This document shows positions 27,624 through 37,125 of a stretch of 64,000 nucleotides of DNA, one piece after another. A program made the translations under genes and the position numbers. Numbering within the stretch: the first letter of the stretch is position 1; every line of letters starts with the position of its first letter. This DNA is from an uncultured Alphaproteobacteria bacterium (GTDB lineage: Bacteria; Pseudomonadota; Alphaproteobacteria; Rhodobacterales; Rhodobacteraceae): assembly GCA_902574225.1 (NCBI GenBank), contig CACGMO010000007.1:1-64000 (forward strand), read 5' to 3'. The notes under the pieces are model-generated. The model had not been told where the DNA came from. It ran no database searches and was given only the letters and a program-made list of their open reading frames with translations.

Positions 27624-28361
27624 TCAATCAATTTCAGTCCAGAAATTTTTTAAAACATCGAAATCCTTTAGCTTTAATTTTTTTGACTCTCCGGTTTGCA
27701 AATTATCTAGTTTGAATGGTCCAAACGTATTCCTTATCAGCCTCACTACAGGCAGGTTGAAACTGGCTAATATTTTTCTGATTTCTCTATTTTTACCCTC
27801 GGTTAAGACCATTTCAATCCATGAATATGATTTTTTACTTTCCAAAACTCTCGCAACTATCGGTTTGTAGTTTAACCCCTCCAGTGATATACCTCTTTCT
27901 ATATTGGTTAAATTTGAGTTCGTTAAGTGGCCCCTAATTTTTACTTTATAAACCCTTTCAAACTTGTTTTTTGGTAATTCAAGATATCTCTTTAATTCTC
28001 CATTGTTTGTTAAAATCATCAAGCCTTCAGAGTTATAATCCAGCCGACCAATAATCATTAAGTGTTGTAATCTACCATCAATTAGGTCAAATATGGTCTT
28101 TCTACCCAGTACATCTTTTGACGTACTTAAATAACCTCTGGGTTTATGAAGCGCATGTAAGCTTGTTGAGATTGACTGACTGACAATTATACCGTCTAAT
28201 CTTAATAAGTCTTTTTTAGTACAGTTCCTCCAAGGCTCGACTACAGTCTTTCCATTTAAAGTAACCCTTCCGTCTAGTATTAATTTTTCAGCCTCTCTTC
28301 TTGATGCGAAACCAGCCTTGGCCAGATATCTAGATATCCTTATCTCACTTTTGATTGACAT
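27624..28361 (-). CDS. rluB: 23S rRNA pseudouridine synthase, RsuA/RluB family
   Basis: Pseudouridine synthase of the RsuA/RluB/E/F family; 245 residues. An N-terminal S4 RNA-binding domain (RISRYLAKAGFASRREAEKL, about 8-60) precedes the catalytic domain with GRLDYNSEGLMILTNNG, whose Asp is the family nucleophile, and the C-terminal KNREIRKILASFNLPVVRLIR. Length and S4 domain fit RluB (23S U2605), but the alphaproteobacterial RluB often has a long basic tail that is missing here, so RsuA or RluE-like specificity is possible. Divergent from tadA. Confidence 0.85.
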   Translation of the reverse strand: MSIKSEIRISRYLAKAGFASRREAEKLILDGRVTLNGKTVVEPWRNCTKKDLLRLDGIIVSQSISTSLHALHKPRGYLSTSKDVLGRKTIFDLIDGRLQHLMIIGRLDYNSEGLMILTNNGELKRYLELPKNKFERVYKVKIRGHLTNSNLTNIERGISLEGLNYKPIVARVLESKKSYSWIEMVLTEGKNREIRKILASFNLPVVRLIRNTFGPFKLDNLQTGESKKLKLKDFDVLKNFWTEID

Positions 28362-28412
28362 AATTAAAAATTAAACATAAATCGATATAAAATTCTCATC
28401 TTTATACATGTT

Positions 28413-28889
28413 ATGATAAAAGACGAAAATATGGAACTAGCAATCAAAGAAGCAAAAAAAGCTGCTCAAAGGAATGAAATACCTGTAGGGGCACTAATCA
28501 AGGAGGCTTCAGGAGAAATAATTGCAATAGAAAGCAATAAAACAATAGAATTATGCGACCCAACAGCCCATGCAGAAATAAATGCAATAAGAACAGCTTG
28601 CCAGGCACGTAAAGAACTTTATTTATCCGATTGTACTATTTATGTAACTCTGGAACCGTGTTCGATGTGCTTTGCCGCAATCGTTAATTCAAGGCTGAAA
28701 AAGTTAATATATGGGCTACCGTCTCCTAAATATGGTGCTTTCAGTTCAAATCATTCAACTCGTCAAAGCATAGAAAGAGCTGTAAAAAATACTGAAATTT
28801 ATGGTGGGTTTTACCAATCGGAGATATCACAAATAATGAAAGAATTTTTTGAAGTCAGAAGGGAAAGGTTCGATGGAAATAGATACTGA
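28413..28889 (+). CDS. tadA: tRNA-specific adenosine deaminase TadA
   Basis: Zinc deaminase making inosine at the wobble base of tRNA-Arg(ACG); 158 residues. Zinc ligands H53, C83 and C86 and proton-shuttle E55 are in HAEINAI and PCSMCFAAI. The ATG at 28413 was used; a second ATG at 28431 is in frame and would drop six poorly conserved residues. Divergent from rluB by 51 bases, and its 3' end overlaps gatC by 17 bases. Confidence 0.93.
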   Translation: MIKDENMELAIKEAKKAAQRNEIPVGALIKEASGEIIAIESNKTIELCDPTAHAEINAIRTACQARKELYLSDCTIYVTLEPCSMCFAAIVNSRLKKLIYGLPSPKYGAFSSNHSTRQSIERAVKNTEIYGGFYQSEISQIMKEFFEVRRERFDGNRY

Positions 28890-29160
28890 AACAGTGTTAA
28901 AAATTGCAAGACTCTCTCGAATAAAGATCAATGATAGCGAGTCAGCTGATATCCAAAAGGACCTCAACCGAATTGTTGAATTTGTCAAAAAACTAGGTGA
29001 AATTGATATTGACAGAATCGATGAGTTTAATTTTGGCAAAACAAACATAGAGGACATGAGAAAAGATAACGTTACGATTTATGATAATACCTATGACATT
29101 CTTAAAAATACGAAAAATAAAAATCAAGATTTCTTCACCGTTCCGAAAATAGTGGAATGA
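28873..29160 (+). CDS. gatC: Asp-tRNA(Asn)/Glu-tRNA(Gln) amidotransferase subunit GatC
   Basis: Small scaffold subunit of the GatCAB amidotransferase; 95 residues from the ATG at 28873, which follows GGGAAAGG closely. A frame from 28849 would add eight residues inside tadA. The helical hairpin starts IDTETVLKIARLSRIKI and includes DLNRIVEFVKKLGEIDIDRID, typical of GatC. It overlaps gatA (ATGA). gatB is not in the window. Confidence 0.93.
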   Translation: MEIDTETVLKIARLSRIKINDSESADIQKDLNRIVEFVKKLGEIDIDRIDEFNFGKTNIEDMRKDNVTIYDNTYDILKNTKNKNQDFFTVPKIVE

Positions 29161-30650
29161 ACGAAGTGAAACTAACACAACTTGGCATAAAGGACTCAAG
29201 AGACTTACTGAATAAAAAAGAAATAAGTGCGACGGAGCTAACTAACGCTTATATTCAAAACATAGAAGAGAGTTCTGAACTGAATGCATTTATTGAAAAA
29301 ACTTTTGACAAAGCTTTAATGCAAGCCTCGAAAGCTGACAAAATCATAGGCACTGACTCCCAAAAATCTCTATGTGGAATACCTCTTGGTATAAAAGATT
29401 TGTTTTGCTGCAAAAATGTGAAGACACAGGCCGCGTCAGTTATTTTGGAAAACTTCATACCACCTTATGAAAGTACAGTTACACAGAAACTTTGGGACGA
29501 ACAGGCTATAATGTTAGGCAAACTAAATATGGATGAGTTTGCCATGGGTTCATCAAATGAAACTTCAACCTATGGGCCGGTGATTAACCCTTGGAAATCC
29601 ACCGGCTCACATGATTCTCTAACACCAGGAGGTTCTTCAGGAGGTTCTTCAGCAGCTGTAGCTGCCAACCTATGTACTGGAGCGACAGGCACTGACACTG
29701 GAGGATCTATTCGTCAACCGGCATCCTTTACTGGAACAGTTGGACTAAAACCTACCTATGGTAGATGTTCAAGATGGGGAATCATAGCCTTTGCGTCTTC
29801 TTTTGATCAAGCCGGACCTATTACCAAGAACGTGACGGATAGTGCAATAATGTTAAAAGCTATGTCAGGTTTTGACCCTCTAGACAGTACTTCGGCAAAA
29901 ATTGATGTTCCAGATTATGAGCAAGAACTAGAAAAAGATATAAAGGGAATACGTGTGGGACTCGCTAAAGAGTATAGGCTCCAAAATAGTGACTCAGAAG
30001 CAAATAGGAAATTAGAAAAAGCTATTAAAATTTTAAAGGATATGGGAGCGGAAATTGTTGAAGTGTCATTGCCTCATACCGAATATGCTTTGCCTACATA
30101 TTACGTTTTAGCGCCCGCCGAAGCATCATCAAACCTTGCGAGATATGATGGCGTGAGATATGGGCACCGAGCCAATCTTGATACAAATGACTCAATTTTA
30201 GAGCTTTATGAGAAAACTAGATCAGAGGGTTTTGGGACGGAAGTTAAAAGACGAATTTTGATAGGAACATATGTGCTTTCTTCTGGTTATTATGATGCTT
30301 ACTATAAAAGAGCGCAAAAAGTCAGAAGTTTAATCAAAAATGATTTTGACGAAGTTTTTAAAAAAGTTGATATAATACTAACACCAACAACGCCAACTTC
30401 CGCGTTTCCTTTAGGCTCAAAAGGTAAGCAAGACCCCGTCGAAATGTATATGAACGATATATTTACTGTTCCTGCCAATCTGGCTGGTCTCCCAGCCCTA
30501 AGCTTGCCAGTGGGATTAGACGAACTTGGGCTCCCTCTGGGAGTGCAACTGATTGGTAATAATTGGCAAGAACCACTGCTTTTAAATACTGCATTCAATC
30601 TTGAAAATACTCTAGCGTTTGAAAATAATCCAAAAAAATGGTGGGCGTAA
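29157..30650 (+). CDS. gatA: Asp-tRNA(Asn)/Glu-tRNA(Gln) amidotransferase subunit GatA
   Basis: Amidase subunit of GatCAB that releases ammonia from glutamine for transamidation of mischarged tRNA; 497 residues. The Ser-cisSer-Lys triad is K80 (GIPLGIKD), S160 (PGGSSGGSS) and nucleophile S184 (GTDTGGSIRQPAS), with the 24-residue spacing usual for the family. Its presence, with gatC overlapping upstream, implies indirect Gln and/or Asn tRNA charging. The stop overlaps the next gene (TAATG). Confidence 0.96.
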   Translation: MNEVKLTQLGIKDSRDLLNKKEISATELTNAYIQNIEESSELNAFIEKTFDKALMQASKADKIIGTDSQKSLCGIPLGIKDLFCCKNVKTQAASVILENFIPPYESTVTQKLWDEQAIMLGKLNMDEFAMGSSNETSTYGPVINPWKSTGSHDSLTPGGSSGGSSAAVAANLCTGATGTDTGGSIRQPASFTGTVGLKPTYGRCSRWGIIAFASSFDQAGPITKNVTDSAIMLKAMSGFDPLDSTSAKIDVPDYEQELEKDIKGIRVGLAKEYRLQNSDSEANRKLEKAIKILKDMGAEIVEVSLPHTEYALPTYYVLAPAEASSNLARYDGVRYGHRANLDTNDSILELYEKTRSEGFGTEVKRRILIGTYVLSSGYYDAYYKRAQKVRSLIKNDFDEVFKKVDIILTPTTPTSAFPLGSKGKQDPVEMYMNDIFTVPANLAGLPALSLPVGLDELGLPLGVQLIGNNWQEPLLLNTAFNLENTLAFENNPKKWWA

Positions 30651-31165
30651 TGGCCAGGCTTATCTACCTTTTGTGTATTTTATCACTTTGTGGCTGTCAA
30701 ACAGACATTTCCAATAAAGATCAAGTAGTGAAAGGAAACGCTGATTTAAAAACTAGCGATGGGGTCTTAGATCTCTCTCAATTTTCTCAAGAACAGCAAA
30801 AAATTGAAAGAGAGCAAGCAGCTAAACGTCGGGAGGAGCTTAAAGCAGGAAGAGTGGTTTTAGAGGCTAACGATAAAGAAAAAATTAAGCGCCAGTCGGT
30901 AAATTTAGCAGTTTATGCACGAAGCGTGTCCAACAAATTAGGCGAAAAAATTTATTACAGAAATTTTATAGTTGGTGATGCTGGCTCAGGCTGCAAAAAA
31001 TTCTCTAATCAAAACGCTGCACAAATTTTCTTCCTTGAAAATGGGGGGCCAAAAATCGACTTTCATAATATCGACGTCGATGGCGATGGATTTGCCTGCA
31101 AATGGGATCCAGCAATTTATAGAAAGATTGAGCGAATAAATGAAGATAACGAGTCAAAAAATTAA
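30650..31165 (+). CDS. Lipoprotein with Excalibur-like Ca-binding domain
   Basis: Unnamed 171-residue protein. The ATG at 30650 overlaps the gatA stop and opens a lipoprotein signal with lipobox LCGC (Cys16). A Glu/Lys-rich region (about 55-85, QEQQKIEREQAAKRREELKA) probably forms a coiled coil, and the C-terminal part has GSGCKKFSN and DVDGDGFACKWDP, the DxDxDGxxC pattern of the Excalibur domain with a likely disulfide. It would be anchored in the periplasm or outer membrane. Co-transcription with gatA looks positional; the role is unknown. Confidence 0.75.
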   Translation: MARLIYLLCILSLCGCQTDISNKDQVVKGNADLKTSDGVLDLSQFSQEQQKIEREQAAKRREELKAGRVVLEANDKEKIKRQSVNLAVYARSVSNKLGEKIYYRNFIVGDAGSGCKKFSNQNAAQIFFLENGGPKIDFHNIDVDGDGFACKWDPAIYRKIERINEDNESKN

Positions 31166-31182
31166 AACATTATCTGAAAAAA

Positions 31183-32235
31183 ATGCTGAACATTTTACAC
31201 CATTACTTTGGCACAAAACTTCTAAATAAAATTGACCCAGAAATTTCCCACGCGATAGCCTTGTGTTACCTCCGGCTTTTAAACCAATTTGTTAAGAAAA
31301 AAGAAATTGGTGCTTCTATCTTAAAAACTCAAATAGCCGGGATGGAAGTGCCTTCACCCATAGGATTGGCTGCAGGTTTTGATAAAAACGCCGAGGTATT
31401 TAACGCTACTCTCTCCTTGGGTTTTGGGTTTGTGGAGGTTGGTACAATTACTCCAGATCCACAATTCGGCAATCCCAAACCACGTTTATTTAGACTTTTA
31501 GAAGAAAACGCTTTGGTTAATAAAATGGGTTTCAATAATAAAGGCATGTTATACGTATCAAAAATTGCGAGAAAGCCTAAGATTGGAATTGTGGGCGTCA
31601 ACTTAGGAGCTAACGCGAAAAGCATAGACAAGATTTTGGATTATACTAATGTTTTTGAGTTTCTGGCTCATCTATTCGACTATGTAACAATAAATGTATC
31701 CTCACCAAACACAAAAAATCTTAGAGACTTACAGAAACCTGAAACGCTAGAAAAGATCTTGCAGAACGTCAACACCGTGAATGTTTCGTTGACAAAAAAA
31801 GTACCCATTTTTATTAAAATTGCACCTGATCTTAACGAAAATAATGTGATTGAAATACTAAATGTTTGTGAAGAAAATAATGTGTCCGGTCTAATTGCGA
31901 CTAATACTACAATAAACCCAAACACTTTAAAAAAACCCACACGTTTTGAGGGAGGTTTATCTGGCAAACCGCTTTTGAAACCATCAAACAAAATATTAAA
32001 AATACTCGCGAAAAGAAAGAACGCTTCAACAGCACTTATAGGAGTAGGTGGCATAATGTCAGCAAAAGACATATACGAAAAAATAAAGATTGGAGCATCA
32101 GCTGTTCAAATATATACAGGGTTTGTTTATCATGGCCCTAGGCATATCAAAAAGATGGAAATAGAGCTCAAAAAACTTCTATTAAATGACGGATATCGCT
32201 CAATCAATAACGCAGTTGGGGCTTTAATTAGATGA
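31183..32235 (+). CDS. pyrD: Dihydroorotate dehydrogenase (quinone), class 2
   Basis: Membrane-associated FMN enzyme oxidising dihydroorotate to orotate with quinone, the fourth step of pyrimidine synthesis; 350 residues. The N-terminal helical extension (about 1-40), GLAAGFDKNAE, FVEVGTITPDPQFGNPKPRLFR, NKMGFNN and the catalytic-serine motif NVSSPNTKNLR identify class 2. GLSGKPL and IGVGGIMSAKDIYEKI bind the FMN phosphate. It follows the lipoprotein by 17 bases and overlaps the convergent MATE gene by 12 bases. Confidence 0.96.
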   Translation: MLNILHHYFGTKLLNKIDPEISHAIALCYLRLLNQFVKKKEIGASILKTQIAGMEVPSPIGLAAGFDKNAEVFNATLSLGFGFVEVGTITPDPQFGNPKPRLFRLLEENALVNKMGFNNKGMLYVSKIARKPKIGIVGVNLGANAKSIDKILDYTNVFEFLAHLFDYVTINVSSPNTKNLRDLQKPETLEKILQNVNTVNVSLTKKVPIFIKIAPDLNENNVIEILNVCEENNVSGLIATNTTINPNTLKKPTRFEGGLSGKPLLKPSNKILKILAKRKNASTALIGVGGIMSAKDIYEKIKIGASAVQIYTGFVYHGPRHIKKMEIELKKLLLNDGYRSINNAVGALIR

Positions 32236-33546
32236 GAAAGAACTTTGGATTCTCTCTATCTTAGTCCATAAAGTTATAGCTCTGGTTGCATTAAAAATTA
32301 CAATGGAAGCCCATAGTCCTGTATTTCCCATCAACGGAACAAAGAAAGTTACGCAAATAAAAAAAATTGCAAATGATTGAATCATCGCAACTCTTATTTC
32401 TTTGCCCCTAGCTGCACCAAGGAAAATACCATCATAAACATAAGAAAAGACACTCACTATCGGCATTATTGAAATCCAGATTAAAAAATCATAACAAATT
32501 AATCTGACTGAATTTATTGAGGTCATCAAATCGACGACCAAAAACCCTACGAAATAAAAACAAACACCAATAATACTCGAAAGTATGAAGCCAAGCTTAA
32601 GAGCAGACTTAACTACTTTTTTAAATAGTTCCTGTCTCCGTTTACCGATCGCTTCTCCTACTAAAATCTCAGAAGAAAACGCGATACCATCAAGGGCGTA
32701 AGCTGACAAAAAAATAATTTGTAACAAAATGTGGTTAGCTGCCAAAATTTCAGAGCCAAAAAGTGTCCCAAAGATAAGGTAAGATAAAAAAACAAACTGT
32801 AGAAGTATTGAACGTATAACAATGTTTATGTTCAAAAGAATAAAAAGTTTCCATTTATTAGATAAAAAAATTCCTCTCACTTTAATATTTTCCCTATTCA
32901 GCAGAAATTCTCTACTCAGATAGACGCCTAAACAAAAGCCACAGAATTCAGATACGATCGTGGCATAGGCGACGCCAGCTATTCCTAAGTGAAGAAACTT
33001 TACAAAGATAATGTCTAATAGAATGTTTAAAACGTTCACTACAGCCAATAAGCATAGCGAATGAAAGGTTCTTCCCATACCAAATAGCCAACCAACAAAC
33101 ACAAACATAGAAATAGCAAAAGGTGCCGTAAAAACTCTTATAGACATATATTCCAAGGCCAATTTTTCAGCGCCTTTGTCACCAGCCAAAAAATAAAAAA
33201 TAGAAGAAAATAAAAACGAGTGAACCACTATCAAAGCAATTCCGCCAATTACAGCGATAAATAGACCCCTAAATAATATACTAGATATTTCAACCTTTTC
33301 ATTTGCGCCCCTTGCTTGTGCAACTAGTCCTGTCACGCCCATTCTTAAAAACCCAAAGAACCAATAGATAGAGCCCATCAAAACCGCACCCATAGAGATA
33401 CCGGCGAGAATATCGAGAGCACCCAATTGACCAATTACAGCGGTGTCCGTTAGACCCAGTAAGGGTATAGATATGTTTGCCAAGATTATTGGGTAAGCCA
33501 GACGCAATATTTTTTTATCGATTTTATCTAAAAGCTGACTGGACAT
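32224..33546 (-). CDS. MATE family efflux transporter (DinF/NorM-like)
   Basis: Polytopic membrane protein of 440 residues with about twelve hydrophobic segments in two halves, as in MATE sodium- or proton-coupled exporters. The N-terminal IILANISIPLLGLTDTAVIGQLG matches the conserved MATE TM1 region, closer to the DinF branch. It stands alone on the minus strand, divergent from the MerR gene. Substrate unknown. Confidence 0.9.
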   Translation of the reverse strand: MSSQLLDKIDKKILRLAYPIILANISIPLLGLTDTAVIGQLGALDILAGISMGAVLMGSIYWFFGFLRMGVTGLVAQARGANEKVEISSILFRGLFIAVIGGIALIVVHSFLFSSIFYFLAGDKGAEKLALEYMSIRVFTAPFAISMFVFVGWLFGMGRTFHSLCLLAVVNVLNILLDIIFVKFLHLGIAGVAYATIVSEFCGFCLGVYLSREFLLNRENIKVRGIFLSNKWKLFILLNINIVIRSILLQFVFLSYLIFGTLFGSEILAANHILLQIIFLSAYALDGIAFSSEILVGEAIGKRRQELFKKVVKSALKLGFILSSIIGVCFYFVGFLVVDLMTSINSVRLICYDFLIWISIMPIVSVFSYVYDGIFLGAARGKEIRVAMIQSFAIFFICVTFFVPLMGNTGLWASIVIFNATRAITLWTKIERIQSSFSSN

Positions 33547-33623
33547 TTTTTTTAAAAAAAATAAAGCGATAAAAATTTATTTGACCATCTAAACATTTTA
33601 ATAATATGTTTAACGCGTTATAC

Positions 33624-33639
33624 TTGACGTAAACGTCAA
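33624..33639. promoter_or_regulatory. 16-bp palindrome, probable MerR operator
   Basis: TTGACGT-AA-ACGTCAA is a perfect 7-2-7 dyad, 26 bases before the ATG of the MerR gene. Operators of the LiuR-type MerR regulators of branched-chain and fatty-acid degradation are known to be 16-bp palindromes around ACGTnnACGT, so this is a likely autoregulatory and operon-control site. Its TTGACG may double as a -35. Confidence 0.6.
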
Positions 33640-33665
33640 AAGAATTATTAGTTGGAGGTAGGACA

Positions 33666-34088
33666 ATGAACATAATTTCCACAAAAAGCAAAGAAGATAA
33701 AGTTAACACTATCACTGAAATGTGCAAACTATTCAAGGTAAGTGCTCGAACGCTTAGATTTTACGAATCAAAAGAGCTTTTGTTTCCAATCAGAAGAGGT
33801 CAACATCGTTTATTCACTAAGAGCGATAGAGGACGAATGAAATTAATAATGCAAGGCAAGAGATTTGGCTTTAGCTTGGAGGAAATAAGACAGCTACTCA
33901 ATTTGTATAATTTTGGAGATCATCGTACCAGACAGATCAAGCAAACCTACCAACTTGGCTTGAAAAGACTATCTTCAATGGAACAACAGAAAAAGGAGTT
34001 AGGACTAGCTATAAAAGACTTAAAAACTCAACTTCAGCTTTGTAAAGACTTGCTTCTTAAAAGAGGTGCGGACTCACGAGATCTATAA
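33666..34088 (+). CDS. MerR family transcriptional regulator of the acyl-CoA operon
   Basis: A 140-residue regulator with an N-terminal winged helix-turn-helix (TITEMCKLFKVSARTLRFYESKELLFP, split here as about residues 18-44) and MerR wing RRGQHRLFTKSDRGRMKLI, then a dimerisation coiled coil (about 90-130). There are no paired metal-binding cysteines, so it is not a metal sensor. SD GGAGG lies 8 bases before the ATG. It is 22 bases upstream of the acyl-CoA dehydrogenase start, so it probably senses an acyl-CoA and controls this beta-oxidation run, as LiuR-like proteins do. The ligand is inferred. Confidence 0.85.
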   Translation: MNIISTKSKEDKVNTITEMCKLFKVSARTLRFYESKELLFPIRRGQHRLFTKSDRGRMKLIMQGKRFGFSLEEIRQLLNLYNFGDHRTRQIKQTYQLGLKRLSSMEQQKKELGLAIKDLKTQLQLCKDLLLKRGADSRDL

Positions 34089-34110
34089 TTTAATTTTTGG
34101 AAGACAAACT

Positions 34111-35886
34111 ATGCATTTATACCAACCACCATTAGCAGATTACAATTTTATACTTCACCATTTTCTTAAGATAGAAAAAGAGGATATTGAGGGCTATAAA
34201 GACTTATCACCTGAATTTACTAAACCTATTTTTGAAGAAGCTGGTAAATTAGCAAGTGAGGTGATTTCTCCATCAAACAAAGATGGGGATGAGCAAGGGT
34301 GTAAATTAGAAAATGGAATAGTGCGTACACCAGATAGCTTCAAACTTGCTTTTGATAAGTTAAGAGCAGGCGGCTGGCTGTCTCTTGATATTGAAGAGGA
34401 GTTTGGTGGGCAAAACTTACCCTTGATACTTTCCACAGTAACAAACGAAATGTTTACAAGTGCTAACATGTCTCTAACAATGTATAGCGGCCTCTCTAGG
34501 GGAGCATATTCTGCAATTTTTCTTCACGGCTCTGAGGATCAAAAGCAAATGTATTTGCCTAAATTAGCCAATTGTGAATGGACTGGAACAATGAATTTAA
34601 CCGAACCTCATTGTGGTACAGACTTAGGTTTGATAAGGACTAAAGCAATTCTTACGGAGAATGGCTCATATCAAGTTTCGGGCCAAAAAATTTTTATTTC
34701 TTCTGGCGACCATGACTTATCAGAAAATATTATTCATTTAGTCCTAGCTAAAACTCCAGATGCTCCAGAGGGGGTAAAAGGTATATCATTATTTGTGGTA
34801 CCAAAGTTTCTAGTCAATGATGATGGCTCATTAGGGGAAAGAAATAAATTATCAGTTGGAAAAATAGAAAAAAAGATGGGTATTAAAGGTAACGCTACCT
34901 GTGTTATGAATTATGATGGCGCAACGGGCTATCTCATTGGCGAAGAAAACAAAGGCCTTAAAGCAATGTTCACAATGATGAATGAAGCTAGGCTAGGGGT
35001 AGGAATGCAGGGGTTAGCTCAAGCTGAAATAGCTTATCAAGCGGCACTAACTTATGCAAAAGACAGAATACAGGGACGAGCAATTCAAGGGAAAGCCAAT
35101 CCAGACCAGAGCGCGGACCCAATTATTGTTCATCCAGATGTTAGAAGAAATCTCATGGAGCAAAAGTCATTTATAGAAGGGGCAAGAGGCTTTATCGCAT
35201 GGGCTGCGGTTCTTCTAGATAGAGCAAAGAGAGACGGGGATAAAAGTTCTGAGGGGATTGCAAGTCTGTTAATTCCGGTAATCAAAGGTTTTGTTACAGA
35301 TAAGGGTTTTGAGTATACTATAAACGCCCAGCAAGTTTTTGGTGGACATGGCTATATTGAGGAATGGGGTATGAGCCAATACGCTAGAGATTGTCGGATT
35401 GCTATGATTTATGAGGGCACAAATGGCATTCAAGCTCTTGATTTAGTTGGCAGAAAACTAGCTATGGATGGTGGAAAACATATGCGAGAGTATCTTAAAC
35501 TAGTCCAGAATTTTATTAAAGAAGAGCATTCTAAAGATTTTGAAAATGATTTTATTACCCCATTGAAAAAATCTATCGAACATTTGCAGGCAGCTCTCTT
35601 ATTTTTCATGGAGAATGGGTTAAAGAACCCACTCAGTGCCGTATCTGGTGCAACCGATTTTCTCCACTTGGTAGGACTAGTTTCTCTAGGGTTTATTTGG
35701 TCTAAGAAAGCTCAATCTGCTGCAGAGCAACTCAAAAATCCCTCAAGTGATAAAAACTTTCTTGAAGCAAAGATTTTAACGGGTTCCTATTTTATGAACC
35801 GACAACTCCCCGAAACTAAGCTTAGGTTAGACAAGATTTTAACTGGAGAAAAGCAAGTGATGAGCTTAGCGGCAAATCAATTTTAA
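34111..35886 (+). CDS. Acyl-CoA dehydrogenase, long C-terminal-domain type (FadE/DmdC-like)
   Basis: FAD enzyme introducing the alpha-beta double bond of an acyl-CoA; 591 residues from the ATG at 34111 (MHLYQPPLADYNFILHHFL, the usual family start). The frame could open 15 codons earlier but that segment is not family-like. The core shows MNLTEPHCGTDLGLIRTKA and GQKIFISSGDH for substrate/FAD binding and QVFGGHGYIEEWGMSQYARD near 435, then an extra C-terminal domain. This long subfamily includes DmdC (3-methylmercaptopropionyl-CoA dehydrogenase) as well as fatty-acid enzymes, so the substrate is open. First enzyme of the MerR-led operon. Confidence 0.88.
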   Translation: MHLYQPPLADYNFILHHFLKIEKEDIEGYKDLSPEFTKPIFEEAGKLASEVISPSNKDGDEQGCKLENGIVRTPDSFKLAFDKLRAGGWLSLDIEEEFGGQNLPLILSTVTNEMFTSANMSLTMYSGLSRGAYSAIFLHGSEDQKQMYLPKLANCEWTGTMNLTEPHCGTDLGLIRTKAILTENGSYQVSGQKIFISSGDHDLSENIIHLVLAKTPDAPEGVKGISLFVVPKFLVNDDGSLGERNKLSVGKIEKKMGIKGNATCVMNYDGATGYLIGEENKGLKAMFTMMNEARLGVGMQGLAQAEIAYQAALTYAKDRIQGRAIQGKANPDQSADPIIVHPDVRRNLMEQKSFIEGARGFIAWAAVLLDRAKRDGDKSSEGIASLLIPVIKGFVTDKGFEYTINAQQVFGGHGYIEEWGMSQYARDCRIAMIYEGTNGIQALDLVGRKLAMDGGKHMREYLKLVQNFIKEEHSKDFENDFITPLKKSIEHLQAALLFFMENGLKNPLSAVSGATDFLHLVGLVSLGFIWSKKAQSAAEQLKNPSSDKNFLEAKILTGSYFMNRQLPETKLRLDKILTGEKQVMSLAANQF

Positions 35887-35904
35887 ATGGGAAAGGATTA
35901 ACAG

Positions 35905-37113
35905 ATGGAAGACGCATATATTTACGATACAGTCAGGAGCCCTAGAGGAAAAGGAAAAAAAGGGTCGCTAAATGAGATTTCAGCAGTCACACTATCTGCA
36001 AAAATTTTAAAGGAATTGCGTGAAAGAAATAGTCTTAATACCGAAGAAATAGAAGACGTCATTTGGGGTAATGTTACGCAAGTTGGCGAACAGGGAGGCT
36101 GTTTGGCAAGATCCGCTGTTATTGCGGCTAATTATAGTGAGTCCACTCCTGGACTATCTATAAACAGATTTTGTGCGAGTGGGTTAGAAGCTGTAAACCT
36201 AGCTACAAACCAAGTAAAGGGGTCTGCTGGCAATGCCTACGTTGCTGGGGGAGTAGAAATGATGAGCCGTGTGCCCATGGGATCAGATGGCGCAGCTATC
36301 GCGGTTGATCCGACTTTAGCAATGAATTCATACTTTGTTCCACAAGGTATTTCAGCCGACATTTTGGCAACTAAATATGGCTTTTCCAGAGATGACGTTG
36401 ATGGGTTTGCTGTGGAAAGTCAAAAAAGAGCCACAGCCGCAACAAAATCAGGATATTTCAAAAAGTCAATTGCTCCAATTAAAGATCAAAACAACTTGAC
36501 CATTTTGGATGCGGATGAGTACATTAGGCCAGAGACCACAATGCAATCTTTAGGTGGATTGGAACCAAGTTTCAAAAACATGGGAGAAGTAATGCCGGGT
36601 TTTGACGCTGTGGCGTTACTTAAGTATCCAGAATTTGAGAAAATAAATCATGTACATCATGCAGGTAACTCAAGTGGAATCGTTGATGGAGCAGCGGCTG
36701 TGTTAATAGGAAATAAAGAATTTGGGTTGAAAAACGAGCTGGAGCCTCGTGCACGAATTGTCGCAACTTCAAAAATTGGAACAGACCCTACAATTATGCT
36801 TACAGGACCCCTTCCTGCAACTGAAAAGGTTCTTAAGCTGAGTGGAATGAGCATAAAAGACATAGACTTATTTGAAGTAAATGAGGCCTTCGCCTCTGTA
36901 CCGCTATCGTTTATGGAACATTTTGGTGTAGAACATGAAAAGCTAAATGTAAACGGAGGAGCTATTGCTATGGGCCATCCCTTAGGAGCCACAGGAGCAA
37001 TGCTTTTGGGAACCGCATTAGATGAACTGGAGAGAACCGGAAAGTCAACAGCACTTACTACCTTGTGCGTCGCATCAGGAATGGGCGCTTCAACAATAAT
37101 AGAGAAGGTTTAG
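35905..37113 (+). CDS. fadA: Acetyl-CoA C-acyltransferase (thiolase)
   Basis: Thiolase of 402 residues catalysing the last step of beta-oxidation (or its reverse). The acylated C90 (NRFCASGLEAVN), H358 (GGAIAMGHPLGATGA) and C388 (CVASGMGAS), with the NEAFA motif at 326-330, are all present. It starts 18 bases after the dehydrogenase with GGAAAGG as SD, and the FadJ-like gene follows at once, so it is probably the FadA/FadI partner rather than a biosynthetic acetoacetyl-CoA thiolase. Confidence 0.93.
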   Translation: MEDAYIYDTVRSPRGKGKKGSLNEISAVTLSAKILKELRERNSLNTEEIEDVIWGNVTQVGEQGGCLARSAVIAANYSESTPGLSINRFCASGLEAVNLATNQVKGSAGNAYVAGGVEMMSRVPMGSDGAAIAVDPTLAMNSYFVPQGISADILATKYGFSRDDVDGFAVESQKRATAATKSGYFKKSIAPIKDQNNLTILDADEYIRPETTMQSLGGLEPSFKNMGEVMPGFDAVALLKYPEFEKINHVHHAGNSSGIVDGAAAVLIGNKEFGLKNELEPRARIVATSKIGTDPTIMLTGPLPATEKVLKLSGMSIKDIDLFEVNEAFASVPLSFMEHFGVEHEKLNVNGGAIAMGHPLGATGAMLLGTALDELERTGKSTALTTLCVASGMGASTIIEKV

Positions 37114-37125
37114 TGAGGAAACATT

